Shown: positions 12,169 through 23,242 of the stretch, piece after piece | How positions within the stretch are numbered: position 1 is the first letter of the stretch | Layout: each line of letters begins with the position of its first letter | Position numbers and translations under genes: made by a program | Notes under the pieces: model-generated | What the model saw: only the letters and a program-made list of their open reading frames with translations | Told to the model about the DNA's origin: nothing | Databases searched by the model: none | Assembly: GCA_012064385.1 (NCBI GenBank) | Contig: QRDG01001831.1 | Span: 186,001-250,000, forward strand | Origin: Puccinellia tenuiflora | Taxonomy: Eukaryota > Streptophyta > Magnoliopsida > Poales > Poaceae | DNA: 64,000 nucleotides | Direction of reading: 5' to 3'

Positions 12169-13374
12169 TTTGGTTGCCACGGATTATACCGTTGATTTGC
12201 CACTTTTTCCACCAAAATTTTTCTTTTTCTTGCCCAATTTCGAAAATCCCCACCAAAAATAGCCTCACGCAATTTTGGACCGATCTATCGTTTGGGTGTG
12301 TTTTTGGTAGTTTTGATCCACAGATCTATCACCTAAGGACCCCATCCACCTTTCTATTGCGTCACTTTTAGCCAATTTTGCCCAGAAATTGAAGGATTTG
12401 CGGATTTGGTTATTTTCGAGTTCGTCATGCCAGCCCGGCCTCCAGCCCGGCCCAGGCCGGCTCCCAGGCCGGACCCCCTGCTGAAGCAGCTGGCCTATAG
12501 CCTGGCCCAGGCCGGCCCCTCTGCAATTTTTCCTCCATTTTTCCATTTGTTCTGTTGGGCATTTTTCCTTCATGGTTTCTCCGATTGCGTTGATTTTCGA
12601 CACCACGCGAAGCTTGCAACATCTACTATGCAATCGCATCGGAGTCACCTACACCACCTCATCCGCAAGCTCAAGGTCGTCATCGACTTTGAAGGTATAA
12701 CTTGTGACAAAACCCCATCCTCTTCGCGATCTAATGCCATAGGAGCTAGCTCTCGTCAATTGCGGGCATTGTACAAGTGCGACACTGAGTGAGTGCATGT
12801 CTTGTTGTGAACATTACCATCGTCTAGTAGTCTAGGCTCGTGCAAAAAATCCATAAAAAAACGAGTCGAGGTCCTACAATCTTAGTCTTGCCAGCTCCGA
12901 AAGATCAAGAGTGTTGAGAAAGAGTGAGTGCGCATTTGTGCAAATCGGGTGCCTTTCAAAGCAATAGAGCTAGTTGTCCTTCGAGTGGTGTTGCGACACG
13001 AGCATAGTCTTCGTTAGGCCCTCTTGGCTCACCCCTATAGTCGCATCACCCACTTTCATCTCCACGTGTGTGTTCCTTTGTCGGTTTGTGTGGGTGGTTC
13101 TTTTCGTTTTGGATCATTGTGGTTATCTGCTACCTTTAACAATATCCTTTTCATTGATTGTTCCATTTGCTTTGCCACCTTCCCTACCGAGCTCCCCATA
13201 AGTGTGTGTGTTGGTGATTTGCTCTTGGATCGCTTCTTGCAAAACGCTTTACCCTTGCGACGTGACTTCTCACTCACCAAGGACCATAAGGCTCAATACT
13301 ATCTTCGAAGGTAAGAGACGGTCGGGTTTGATCTTCACTAACCACCATATACACGAGACTCTTTTGTTGTCACC
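12169..13374 (+). other. C1 leader, with a second GGCCGG cluster
   Basis: Untranslated leader before the gag ATG. A GGCCGG/CCGGCC-rich cluster lies at 12428-12516, mirroring the cluster in the LTR U3. The rest is unique leader sequence similar in plan to family A (a conserved ACGAGCATAGTCTTCGTTAG stretch near 12997). No gene seen. Confidence 0.75.
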
Positions 13375-14763
13375 ATGTCTAGGGAAATGGAACAAGGAGA
13401 AGGCGCGGGAAGTGATCCAATCTATGTCACGCAAGCTCAACATTTGGCACTACAACGAGGCACTCGTGAGGCATTGGGCCGACTTGAGGAACGGATGGAC
13501 GCCAAGATAACAAACCTCGAGGAGCGTATCGACAACAACTTCGAGGCTCTTAGGATGGAGATTGCTCGGATGGGTCATCGACATCGACATTCTTCATCGT
13601 CAAGTGCAAGCGGGTTTGGATCTTCCTCAAGCTCAAGGTCTCGCCGCCATGACCCACACAACTATAATATGGATGACCCTCATGCTGGCCATAGTCATAT
13701 TGGTGGTTCGTCACATCGAAGCCGCCACGCTCACAATGATGATATCTCACCACGTCCACAACATCATGATCATCACCAACGACGTGAGGAATTCGACCCA
13801 CCTCCACATCGCCAAGCTCGCGACCCGTCTCCTCGACGCAATGAAGATGCCGCTTCACAAGGACGTCATGCTCGAGAACCATCTCCAAACAACCATGAGG
13901 ATGCCGCCTCTCAACAATGACAACATCGAGCAAGGTCTCCATCGCGGCCCCGTGATAGGCGACACCATCCAGCGCACAACCAAAATGGCCGTCAAGAACG
14001 CCATGTGGAGGAACGCCAAGATCATCATGCGCAAGGAAACCCGCACCAACATGTCGAGCATGCCAACTCAAACCACGTTGTGGATCAAGCGGAACTTGAG
14101 CACCAAAGACGTCATCATGATGAGGAATTGGAGAGCCAAAGACGGGAAGCTCACATCCACCAAAACCACGCTCATCGCGAACTTAGTCCTGAAAATGTGC
14201 AACACCACCGCCCATACTTTAATGCGGAAGAGAGGTTCGGGAAGCAAAATTCAACATGCCCAAGTTCTCTGACACAAATGACCCCGAAGCATTCCTCTCT
14301 TGGGCTCTCAAGGTGGACAAGATCTTCCGCCTTCACAACTACCCTGAAGACAAGATGATAGCGATGGCATCACTTGAGTTCGAGGACTACGCGCTCCTTT
14401 GGTGGGAACAAGTACAAATAATTCGTGAGGAGAACGATGAGGCACCTATTGATTCTTGGGAAGACATGAAGCGAGAGATGCGAGCATGCTTTGTACCAAT
14501 GCACTATACACGCGACCTGTTCAAGAAGCTACAAGAACTCAAGCAAGGCATCAAGTCCGTCGACGAGTACTTCAAAGAAATGGAAACATCCATGATGCGT
14601 GCAAGTGTAGAAGAATCCGAAGAGCAAACAATGGCGCACTTCATGAACGGCCTCAACTACCCCATCAAGAGGATCGTCGAGTTCCAACCTTACACTTCCC
14701 TCGTGGAGCTAGTACACCAAGCCACCAAGGTGGAGCGCCAAGTAGTGGATGACATCAAGTATT
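13375..14763 (+). pseudogene. C1 gag
   Basis: The ATG at 13375 follows CACC and begins MSREMEQGEG. A coiled-coil-like N-terminus (RLEERMDAKITNLEERID) is followed by a long His/Ser/Arg-rich disordered segment (HRHRHSSSSS, HHDHHQRREE) and then a gag domain (PKFSDTNDPEAFLSWALKVD, LLWWEQVQ). A CGA-to-TGA change at 13918 and a frameshift near 14250 break it. The frame from 14256 then reaches a TAA at 14763-14765. Confidence 0.85.
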
Positions 14764-17700
14764 AAAAGACCAAGGCCTACTTCGCCGGCAAGTCTACAAT
14801 ACCCAATCAACCGTCACCTACACAAGCTCCACAAGCTAACTCAAGATCCACCGCAAGACCTTCAAGCGCTTCTAGTCGACCTTCGACTTCTATCTTCAAG
14901 AAATCGGCACCGTCCATGCAATCATCTCAAGCTTCCACGGCCAAGACAAGTGACATCACATGCTTCAAGTGTGGTGGCCAAGGACACAAGTCATTTGAGT
15001 GCACCAACAAGAGAGTCATGATAGCCAATGATAATGGCGGATGGGACTCCATGAGTGAGGATGGATATGAAACAATGGTTCAAGTAGCTACACTACACCA
15101 TGAGGATGAAGAACAAGATACCCAATATTGCGACGGCGACACCCTTCCATCACTTGTGGTCACAAGGGTCTTGATCACCAACATGCATGAAGATGAAGAC
15201 CAAAGATGCAATTTGTTCCAAACAAGAGCCAGCATCATGGGAAAGTCCATCAAGGTCATCATCGATGGTGGGAGTTGCCACAACCTAGCAAGCGAAAAAA
15301 TGTGCGACAAACTCAACTTGCATCGCACCAAGCATCCCCATCCATATTATGTACAATGGCTAAGCAACACCGGGAGTGTAAAGATTCATCAACAAGTCAA
15401 GGTCTCTTTCAAGATTGGCCCCTATGAGGATACGGTTGAGTGTGACATCGCTCCCATGACGGTGTGCCACCTCCTTCTTGGACGACCATGGCAATTCGAC
15501 AAGGGCGCCATGCATGATGGACGTACAAATCAATATAGCTTCAAGTGGAACAACAAGACCTTCGTTCTTCGCCCCATGACACCAAGTCAAGTTATTGCCG
15601 ACAACGCCAAGACATCACGAGGACTCAACAAGCACAAACTTTTAGTGAGATGAGTGGTGAGCGAGAGACCCACCTTCACGCGAGCGAGAGCCACAAGCCC
15701 AATATGAGTGGAAAAATGAAGAGGGTTACACATGGAGTAGTTTTGTTAGCCACCAAAAGTGAGATGAGGGAAGTGAGAGCAAACCCATCCATTCTCCACT
15801 TTGTGCTCTTATGCAAAGGAGATGGGAAAGACACTAACGACCTAACTCATGTTCCTCCTTCAATGATGTCTCTTTTGTAGGAATTCGGTGACGTCTTTCC
15901 GGATGAGCTCCCTCCCGGACTTCCTCCTCTACATGGGATTGAGCATTGCATCGACCTCCTTCCCGGTTCCCCTCTTCCCAATAGAGCGCCATACCACACC
16001 AACCCCGAGGAGACGAAAGAGATTGAGCGCCAAATTCAAGAACTCCTCGCCAAGGGACATGTTCGTGAAAGCTTGAGTCCGTGCACCGTTCCGGTAATCC
16101 TCATCCCCAAGCAAGACGACATATTGCGCATGTGCATGGATTGTCGTCCCATCAACAATATCACGGTGAGATACCGACATCCCATACCCCGCCTTGATGA
16201 CATGTTAGATGAACTTAGTGGTGCCACTATTTTCTCCAAAATCGATTTGAAAAGTGGCTATCACCAAATCCGTATGCATGAAGGAGATGAATGGAAAACG
16301 GCTTTCAAAACAAAACTTGGTCTTTATGAGTGGCTTGTCATGCCCTTTGGTCTTTCCAATGCTCCTTCAACATTTATGCGTCTTATGAATCACGTCTTGC
16401 GCACTTTCATTGGCAAGTTTGTGGTTGTCTACTTTGATGACATCCTTGTTTATAGCAAATCCTTGCACGAACATGTCGACCATGTAAAACAAGTTTTGTT
16501 GCCCCTTCGTAATGCTTCGCTCTTTGCCAACCTCAAGAAATGCACCTTTTGCACCAACAAGCTTGTGTTTTTGGGATATGTGGTTTCTTCCAAAGGGATT
16601 GAAATTGACACCTCTAAGATTGAGGCAATCACCAATTGGCCACCGCCAAATAATCTTGCTCAACTTCGTAGCGCCCTTGGGTTGTTTGGGTTTTACCATC
16701 GATTTGTGAAAGATTTTAGCACGATTGCTTGCCCTTTGAATGAGCTTACCAAAAAAGAATGTACCCTTCATTTGGGGCAATGCTCAAGAATCGGCTTTCA
16801 ATGAACTCAAGAAGAGATTGACCAAAGCTCCTTTACTTGCGTTGCCAGATTTCTCGAAAACTTTTGAACTTGAATGTGATGCTAGTGGCCTTGGCATCGG
16901 CGGTGTCCTAATGCAATGTGGACGTCTCGTAGCCTACTATAGCGAGAAACTAGATGGTGCTCGCCTAAACTACCCAATTTACGACAAGGAACTATATGCC
17001 TTAGTCCATGTTTTGGAAGTTTGGCAACACTACCTTTGGCCAAAAGAGTTTGTTATCCATTCCGATCATGAATCTTTGAAATATTTGAAAACCCAAGCCA
17101 ATTTGAACAAAAGACATGCAAAATGGGTGGAATTCATTGAGTCTTTTCCCTATGTCGTGAAATACAAGAAAGGCAAGGACAATATAGTCGCGGATGCTCT
17201 TTCCCGCAAGATGATTTATTTTACTTGCCAAGCTTGAAATCAATGTTCTAGGCCTTGATGAGATTAAAGATCTCTATGCCTCCGACCCTACTTTTGGTCC
17301 TATTTTTGCAAAGTGCTCATGTGACAAAGGCTTCGATGATTTCTATTTGCACAAGGGTTTATTGTTGAAAGCTAACAAACTTTGTATCCCCGAGTCTTCG
17401 CTTCGCTTGTTGCTTTTGAAGGAATCACATGGAGGCGGCCTCATGGGACATTTTGGACGGGACAAGACATATGCAATGCTTTCAACACATTACTATTGGC
17501 CACGAATGAAGCGGGACGTGGAACGCCTTGTGCTTCGATGCCCAACATGTCTCCAAGCTAAGTCTACGTCCAACCCTCATGTACTTTATATTCCACTTCC
17601 CATTCCATATCCATGGACCGACATTAGCATGGACTTTGTGTTAGGGCTACCATGAACTGAAAATGGCAAAGATTCCACATTATTTGTTGTCGATCGTTTC

Positions 17701-18318
17701 TCTAAAATGGCACATTTCATCACTTGCAACAAGACCAACAATGCTTCACATATTGCAAATTTGTTCTTTTGGGAAGTCGTTCGTCTACATGGAGTGCTGA
17801 AGACCATTGTTTCCGACCGAGACGTCAAGTTCACAAGCTACTTTTGGAAGGCATTGATGGCCAAGCTAGGAGTCAAGCTCCTCTTCTCCACCGCTTACCA
17901 CCCACAAACCGATGGCCAAACCGAGGTGGTGAATCGAAGCTTATCAACTCTCCTCCGCGCACTAATCAAGCCAAAACTCAAAGGTTGGGAGTAATGCATC
18001 CCGCACGCCGAGTTCGCCTACAACCGTGCCTCGAACCGGGCGACCAAGCGAAGTCCGTTCAAGGTTGTCTATGGGTTCAACCCCAACACCGCCCTAGACA
18101 TCCTCCCACTTCCTCTCCACGAGCGCACCGACATGGACTTCGACAAAAGAGCCGACTACATGAAGACACTACATGAGTCCACTCGAGATACTCTAGAAGA
18201 GCACACCAACCGCCAAGCCGCCAATATCAACAAGTTGAAAAAACCCATGATATTCGAAGAAGGAGATCTTGTGTGGCTACACCTCCGCAAGGACCGTTTC
18301 CCGGATGAAAGAAAATCC
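14764..18318 (+). pseudogene. C1 zinc knuckle-protease-pol
   Basis: Order: CCHC knuckle (CFKCGGQGHKSFEC), protease VIIDGGSCHNLAS, RT with YFDD near 16430, RNase H, and an integrase that breaks off at DERKS. Lesions seen: a frameshift near 15650, CAG-to-TAG near 15880, an extra A at 16750-16756, a scrambled stretch at 17211-17240 that shifts frame, TGA at 17653-17655 and TAA at 17992-17994. The last four are also present in C2. The end is lost in the fusion with A2. Confidence 0.88.
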
Positions 18319-18345
18319 GTGAAGATCGGACCTAGCCCTACATCA
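18312..18345 (+). repeat. A2 5' LTR remnant
   Basis: Only the last bases of a family A LTR remain (AAAATCC, GTGAAGATCGG, then CTACATCA). The left boundary is the C1 integrase sequence, and AAAATCC is common to both parents. Confidence 0.9.
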
Positions 18346-18347
18346 TT

Positions 18348-18359
18348 TGGTATCAGAGC
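18348..18359 (+). other. A2 primer-binding site (perfect 12-mer)
   Basis: TGGTATCAGAGC, the standard initiator tRNA-Met complement, two bases after the LTR end. A1 and A3 have an extra A in this site. Confidence 0.9.
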
Positions 18360-20233
18360 AAGGGTTTCCACGGATTTGGATCGTGTTTCCACCTTTTATT
18401 AGCCATTTTTCCACCAAAATTTTTCTTTCCCATACCAATTTCAAAAATTCAAAAAAAAATATAGCCCATAAGGATTTCGTTCGATCTTTCGATTTGGTGA
18501 GCGATTTGTGGTTTTGATCCACGGATCTCGTGCTTAAGACCTTTTCCTCACTTTCCGTTGGTGTTTTCCGGAGGCCTTTTCCGCTCCAAGTCCAAGCGTG
18601 CCGCGCAATTCGTCGCCGGCGGTACTACCGTCCGAACGGCCGGTACTACCGCCCGCAATCGGTCCTACCGCCCGTTCGGCCGGTGCTACCGCCGCATGAC
18701 TATTCACCGAGTTCATCTTTGTGTCGCTTCATCGCTACCTCGACGGCATCAAAGGTATAGTTTCCGACACATCCCTTTCCATTTCGCGAAACTTTTTCCT
18801 AGGAGCTAGCTCTTCATTGAAACCAAGTGACCATATCATCATCTTGTGAGCATTTAGTTGTAGCGCCTCGGGCAAAAGCATAAAGCAAAAGAGAAATAGA
18901 AAAGATTCAAAAAAAAGAGAAAAGCCGAGCCGTGATCCTAGTCATCCCCAAGCTCCAATACCCAATAGAGAAACGGGTCCACTTGTGCAAATCGGGTGCT
19001 CCTTCCCATACACTTGAGCTAGTTGTCCTTCGAGAGGTGGTGCGGCACGAGCATAGTCTTCGTTAGATCCAAGTTGCTCTTTCCCCATAGTCGCACCATC
19101 CACGTTTGTCTCCACGTGAGAGTCTCTTTTGTTTCTCGGATTGTGTGGTTAGTCTCTGATATGGCTAAGGTAGTCCGATCTTTCGATGAGATAGAGATAC
19201 GTCCATTCTGGTGGAGTTCGACCTTTGGCGATCCGACTTCCACGTACTAGTACGCAGCGCCTATGCAATCGCTAAACCAATCTCCGGGAGTTACCGATCC
19301 TGCAGCAGCACGATCAGCCTGACCAATCGGTTTAGTTCTACCTGCGATCGAGGAACAAGTAAGAACCAAAGATGCAATCACGAAATTGTGGATGAAGTAT
19401 GAGCTTTATTGAAGAGGCGGGATTCCGTAAGCGGTCTTGATCTGGTCGTTGGACACAAACCGAGTACATGAAGTTGCAGCAGTTGGCTAACTTTTAACTA
19501 AACAAAATCCGAGTCTAAAGGACGACCTAACGGGGGTATATAAGGAGGAGAGGTGTGGGATTTCGTCCAGCCATGGGGTGGCGGCCGAATCCTACCCTAG
19601 GAAGGCTTTCCTCCTTAGATACGGACTCTAAAACTGCCTATTAAAAGGTATCTCGAAAATACATGGGCCTGACCATCGTCTCCATTGGTAGCATCATCAT
19701 CTCCGTTGGTTGCACTCCTGCTGCCATCTCCTCCAACGTACATGCTCCATAGCTTGTCCCTCTCATCCATGCTTGGTCCATCATTCCTAAGAGAGACAAA
19801 CACATTTGATTTAGGCAGCATCATATTCTCATGAATATTAGGACTAGCTTGTAAGAACGAAAGTACCTGTTGATTAAGTTGACGTGCACGAGCTCTAGTC
19901 ATAGGTCCTTGTAATGTAGGTGGTGTAGTAGTGGCGGTTGCATCTATAGCAGGGATGTCCTCATCAGTCTCTTTTGTTTCTTGATCATTGTGGTTATCCT
20001 CCACTTCTTGCAATAGCCTTTTCGTTGGTTTCGTTTCGATTTGTTGCCACTTTACCATACCTAAGCTCCTCATAAGTGTGTGTGTGAGTCGCTTTTGGAT
20101 CACTAATCAACCAACTCTTACTCTTGTGACACCTTTGTCTCGGAAGGCAGGCCCATTGGTCCAATACTATCAACCAAAGTAAGAGCGGTTATTAGCCACA
20201 ACATATTCCACATATCACTTGTGTTTGCTTATC
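18360..20233 (+). other. A2 leader (palindrome cluster; interrupted by solo LTR D)
   Basis: Untranslated leader. The CGGTA-N-TACCG palindrome cluster is at 18615-18696. The leader is split at 19157-19966 by a solo LTR. Apart from that insertion it is collinear with the A3 leader and ends at the gag ATG. Confidence 0.8.
19157..19966 (-). repeat. Solo LTR of a third family (D), 810 bp
   Basis: On the minus strand it runs from TGATGAGGACATCCC to CTTAGCCATATCA. It is flanked by the 5-bp duplication GTCTC (19152-19156, 19967-19971), and the A3 leader is continuous at this site. It contains a CR-motif stretch on the minus strand (GPMTRARARQLNQQVLSFLQ), an ENMMLPKS segment, and a TATA-like TTATATACC. 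There is no primer-binding site or internal region, so it is most simply the product of LTR-LTR recombination. Confidence 0.9.
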
Positions 20234-21110
20234 ATGGCTAGGGAAGAACAAGACGCCGACTTCGGCAAACAAGCGGAGTCCCTTAGGAGGTACATCGACG
20301 ACAACTTACGCCGCTATGAGGAGCGCCATCATGCCGCGTAACGTGAAAACGCTGAGCGTTTCGCTCAACTACAAGACGCCCAACGTGAGAGCAATGAGCG
20401 TTCCATTCGTCTCGAGGAGCTGCTTCTCGAAAGACGACACTGGCACTCCTCAAGACCAAGCTCAAGGTCTTCACACCGTTCCGACGCAAGAAGCAAAGTT
20501 CCAAGCGACGTTGGTCAAGGTCCACAAAACGGCCACCATCACCACGAGATGCCTCATCAACAAGCGAACTTGGATGCTCAACAACACCAAGATCGCCATC
20601 GTCATGACATACCTAACCAAGAACGCCATCGTCAAGAGATACCTCATCAACAAGCGAACATGGATCCTCAACAACACCAAGACCAACATCGTCAAGAAGA
20701 GCCGCACCCCCAAGCGATCGTACACCATCAACAACATCAAGATCGCCATCGACAAGAAATCCCAATTCCAAATGTTTACTTGGATCCCCCACACCGCCAT
20801 GAGGATAATCGACATCATCGTCATGATCTACCTCCACATCGAGCCCGCCGAGTGCCATTGGCCGACAATCATGTTGATATTGAAGATGACGAGGATTATG
20901 TTCCACACCACCACCCAAGGCATCGTCACCGAGACTGCCATCGCCACCATGATGATGATGATGAGGATGATCACAAAAACCGTTTCAATCCTCCCAAGCT
21001 CGTCATTCCTAAGTTCCATGGCACCAACGACCCGGAAGACTACATTGCATGGGAATCTAAGGTCTCCAAACTATTTCGAGTCTACAAGGTGCCGTAAGAC
21101 AAACGAGTTG
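20234..21110 (+). pseudogene. A2 gag, N-terminal part
   Basis: Begins MAREEQDADF at ATG 20234. It has a helical N-terminus (LRRYIDDNLRRYEERHHAA), then a His/Gln/Asp-rich disordered region with near-repeats (HQDRHRQEIPHQQANMD and similar), then HRHRDCHRHHDDDDEDDH, then the start of the gag domain (VSKLFRVYKV). CAA-to-TAA changes are at 20339-20341 (codon 36) and 21095-21097 (codon 288). The frame between them is open. The gene continues at 29448 after A3. Confidence 0.87.
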
Positions 21111-22138
21111 TGATGTAGCCCCACATGTGGACAACACCATGGACACCATGCCGATTGGCCCAATGACAAGATCAAGAGTCAAGGCTCTTCATGAAAAGGT
21201 GACCTCGCTCCTCTCGATGTGTGATCTCGACCTCCCTTTGAATGGTTTGCTACTTCATGCCGGTACCTTGTGCATACTCAGGATCCAACCGGATGATGAC
21301 CCACAATGGAGTCGAGAAGAGGTCCAAGATGATGGAGAAGGTGGCCAAGAGAAGACCCCAAAGGATGGACAACGAGAAGAAGAAGGAGACGAAGACTGCC
21401 AGACCGGCCTCCAGGCCGGCCTAGGCCGGCCCCCAGGCCGGCACCCCTCCAGTGCTGGCCGGCCTCCCAGCCGGCCACCCTGCCGAGCCCGCCGGCCTCC
21501 CAGCCGGCCCAGGCCGGTCTCCAGGCCGGCCACCCACCAGAGGCCACCGGCCTCCCAGCCGGCCTGGGCCGGCCCCCAGGCCGGAGCTCCACCTGCGCCA
21601 GCCGCAGCCCCATGCGCCTGCCGGCCTCCAGGCCGGCCACCCGTCTGAACCCGCCGGCCTCCAGGCCGGCCCAGGCCGGCCCCCAGGCCGGTTCCCCACC
21701 TTTCTGGCCAGATTTGTACTAAGACTATAAATAGCTTTCCCCTTTCCCCATTTTAGGGTTAGACTGAATTTGAGACTTGTGTGAGCTATGCTCCTCCTCC
21801 CTCGTAGCTAGGGTGCCTCGTTGAGGTAGATCTTGTTGTTGCTACTCTTTCACTGCGGTGTCTCTAGTAGTGCAAACCAATCTTTCACTACGGTGATTCT
21901 ATTGGATCGGTGGACCGGCCGGTAAGAGCAATTGGTTTCAACAAGAGTAAGTTTGGCTTTGATTCTTCGATCCAAAGGCTACCTTTTTGAGGGTTTGTTG
22001 TTGGGTGGAGTTCTCAGCAGGATTTGCTAGTTATCCTTGTGTTTTGCCCACGAATCTCCCTCGCTACCCCTCCGTGTTCTTCGTGTTCATCTCCTTTTCC
22101 ACTCAAAATCCGTGAAGATCGGGCCTAGCCCTACATCA
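21111..22138 (+). repeat. A3 5' LTR (1028 bp)
   Basis: Ends TGATGTAG and CTACATCA. An ORF from 21127 covers the CR motif (GPMTRSRVKALHEKV) and reads on into the GGCCGG array (21408-21702), giving a Pro/Arg/Ala-rich tail. A TATA box TATAAATA is at 21726-21733, followed by GGGTTAGACTGAATTTGAG, the likely start of the transcribed R region. Confidence 0.95.
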
Positions 22139-22140
22139 TT

Positions 22141-22153
22141 TGGTATCAAGAGC
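22141..22153 (+). other. A3 primer-binding site
   Basis: TGGTATCAAGAGC, two bases after the LTR. Initiator-Met type with one extra A compared with the A2 site. Confidence 0.88.
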
Positions 22154-23242
22154 AAGGGTTTCCACGGATTTGGATCGTGTTTCCACCTTTTATTAGCCAT
22201 TTTTCCACCAAAATTTTTTCTTTCCCATACCAATTTCGAAAATTCAAAAAAAAATAGCCCATATGGATTTCGTTCGATCTTTCGATTTGGTGAGCGATTT
22301 GTGGTTTTGATCCACGGATCTTGTGCTTAAGAACTTTTCCTCACTTTCCGTTGGTGTTTTCCGGAGGCCTTTTCCGCTCCAAGTCCAAGCGTGCCGTGCA
22401 ATTCGTCGCCGGCGGTACTACCGTCCGAACGGCCGGTACTACCGCCCACAATCGGTCCTACCGCCCGTTCGGCCGGTGCTACCGCCGCACGACTATTCAC
22501 CGAGTTCATCTTCGTGTCGCTTCATCGCTACCTCGACGGCATCAAAGGTATAGCTTCCGACACAACCCTTTCCATTTCGCGAAACTTTTTCCTAGGAGCT
22601 AGCTCTTCATAGTGTGAGCATTGCACTAGTGTGAAACCAAGTGACCATATCATCATCTTGTGAGCATCTAGTTGTAGCGGACTCGGCTCGGGCAAAAGCA
22701 TAAAGCAAAAGAGAAATAGAAAAGATTCAAAAAAGAAGAAGAGAAAAGCCGAGCCGTGATCCTAGTCATCCCCAAGCTCCAATACCCAATAGAGAAACGG
22801 GTCCACTTGTGCAAATCGGGTGCTCCTTCCCATACACTTGAGCTAGTTGTCCTTCGAGAGGTGGTGCGGCACGAGCATAGTCTTCGTTAGATTCAAGTTG
22901 CTCTTTTCCCATAGTCGCACCATCCACGTTTGTCTCCACGTGTGAGTCTCTTTTGTTTCTCGGATTGTGTGGTTAGTCTCTTTTGTTTCTTGATCTTTGT
23001 GGTTATCCTCCACTTCTTGCAATAGCCTTTTCGTTGGTTTCGTTTCGATTTCTTGCCACTTTACCATACCTAAGCTCCTCATAAGTGTGTGTGTGAGTCG
23101 CTTTTGGATTGCTAATCAAACACTCTTACTCTTGTGACACCATCGTCTCGGAAGGCGAGTCCGCTTGTCCAATACTATCAACCAAAGGTAAGAGCGATTA
23201 TTAGCCACCAAATTTTCCACATATCACTTGTGTTCTCTTACC
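22154..23242 (+). other. A3 leader with palindrome cluster
   Basis: Untranslated leader. A CGGTA-N-TACCG/GGCCGG cluster is at 22407-22487. It ends before the gag ATG at 23243 (context TTACCATGGCTAGG). No other gene seen. Confidence 0.8.

Larger units (their letters stand above)
11347..18318 (+). mobile_element. Ty3/gypsy element C1 (family C), first unit of a C array
   Basis: It contains part of a 5' LTR, a primer-binding site, a leader, gag and most of pol. The left part of the LTR is outside the window because B1 interrupts it. The right end breaks in the integrase tail at the shared string AAAATCC, where it fuses to the last bases of A2's 5' LTR. C is closely related to A in pol and in LTR layout but has its own LTR ends and U5. 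Confidence 0.9.

Noticed and set aside
18348..18359. TGGTATCAGAGC as part of a tRNA gene
   Set aside because: No cloverleaf around it; the position next to the LTR ends shows it is a primer-binding site.
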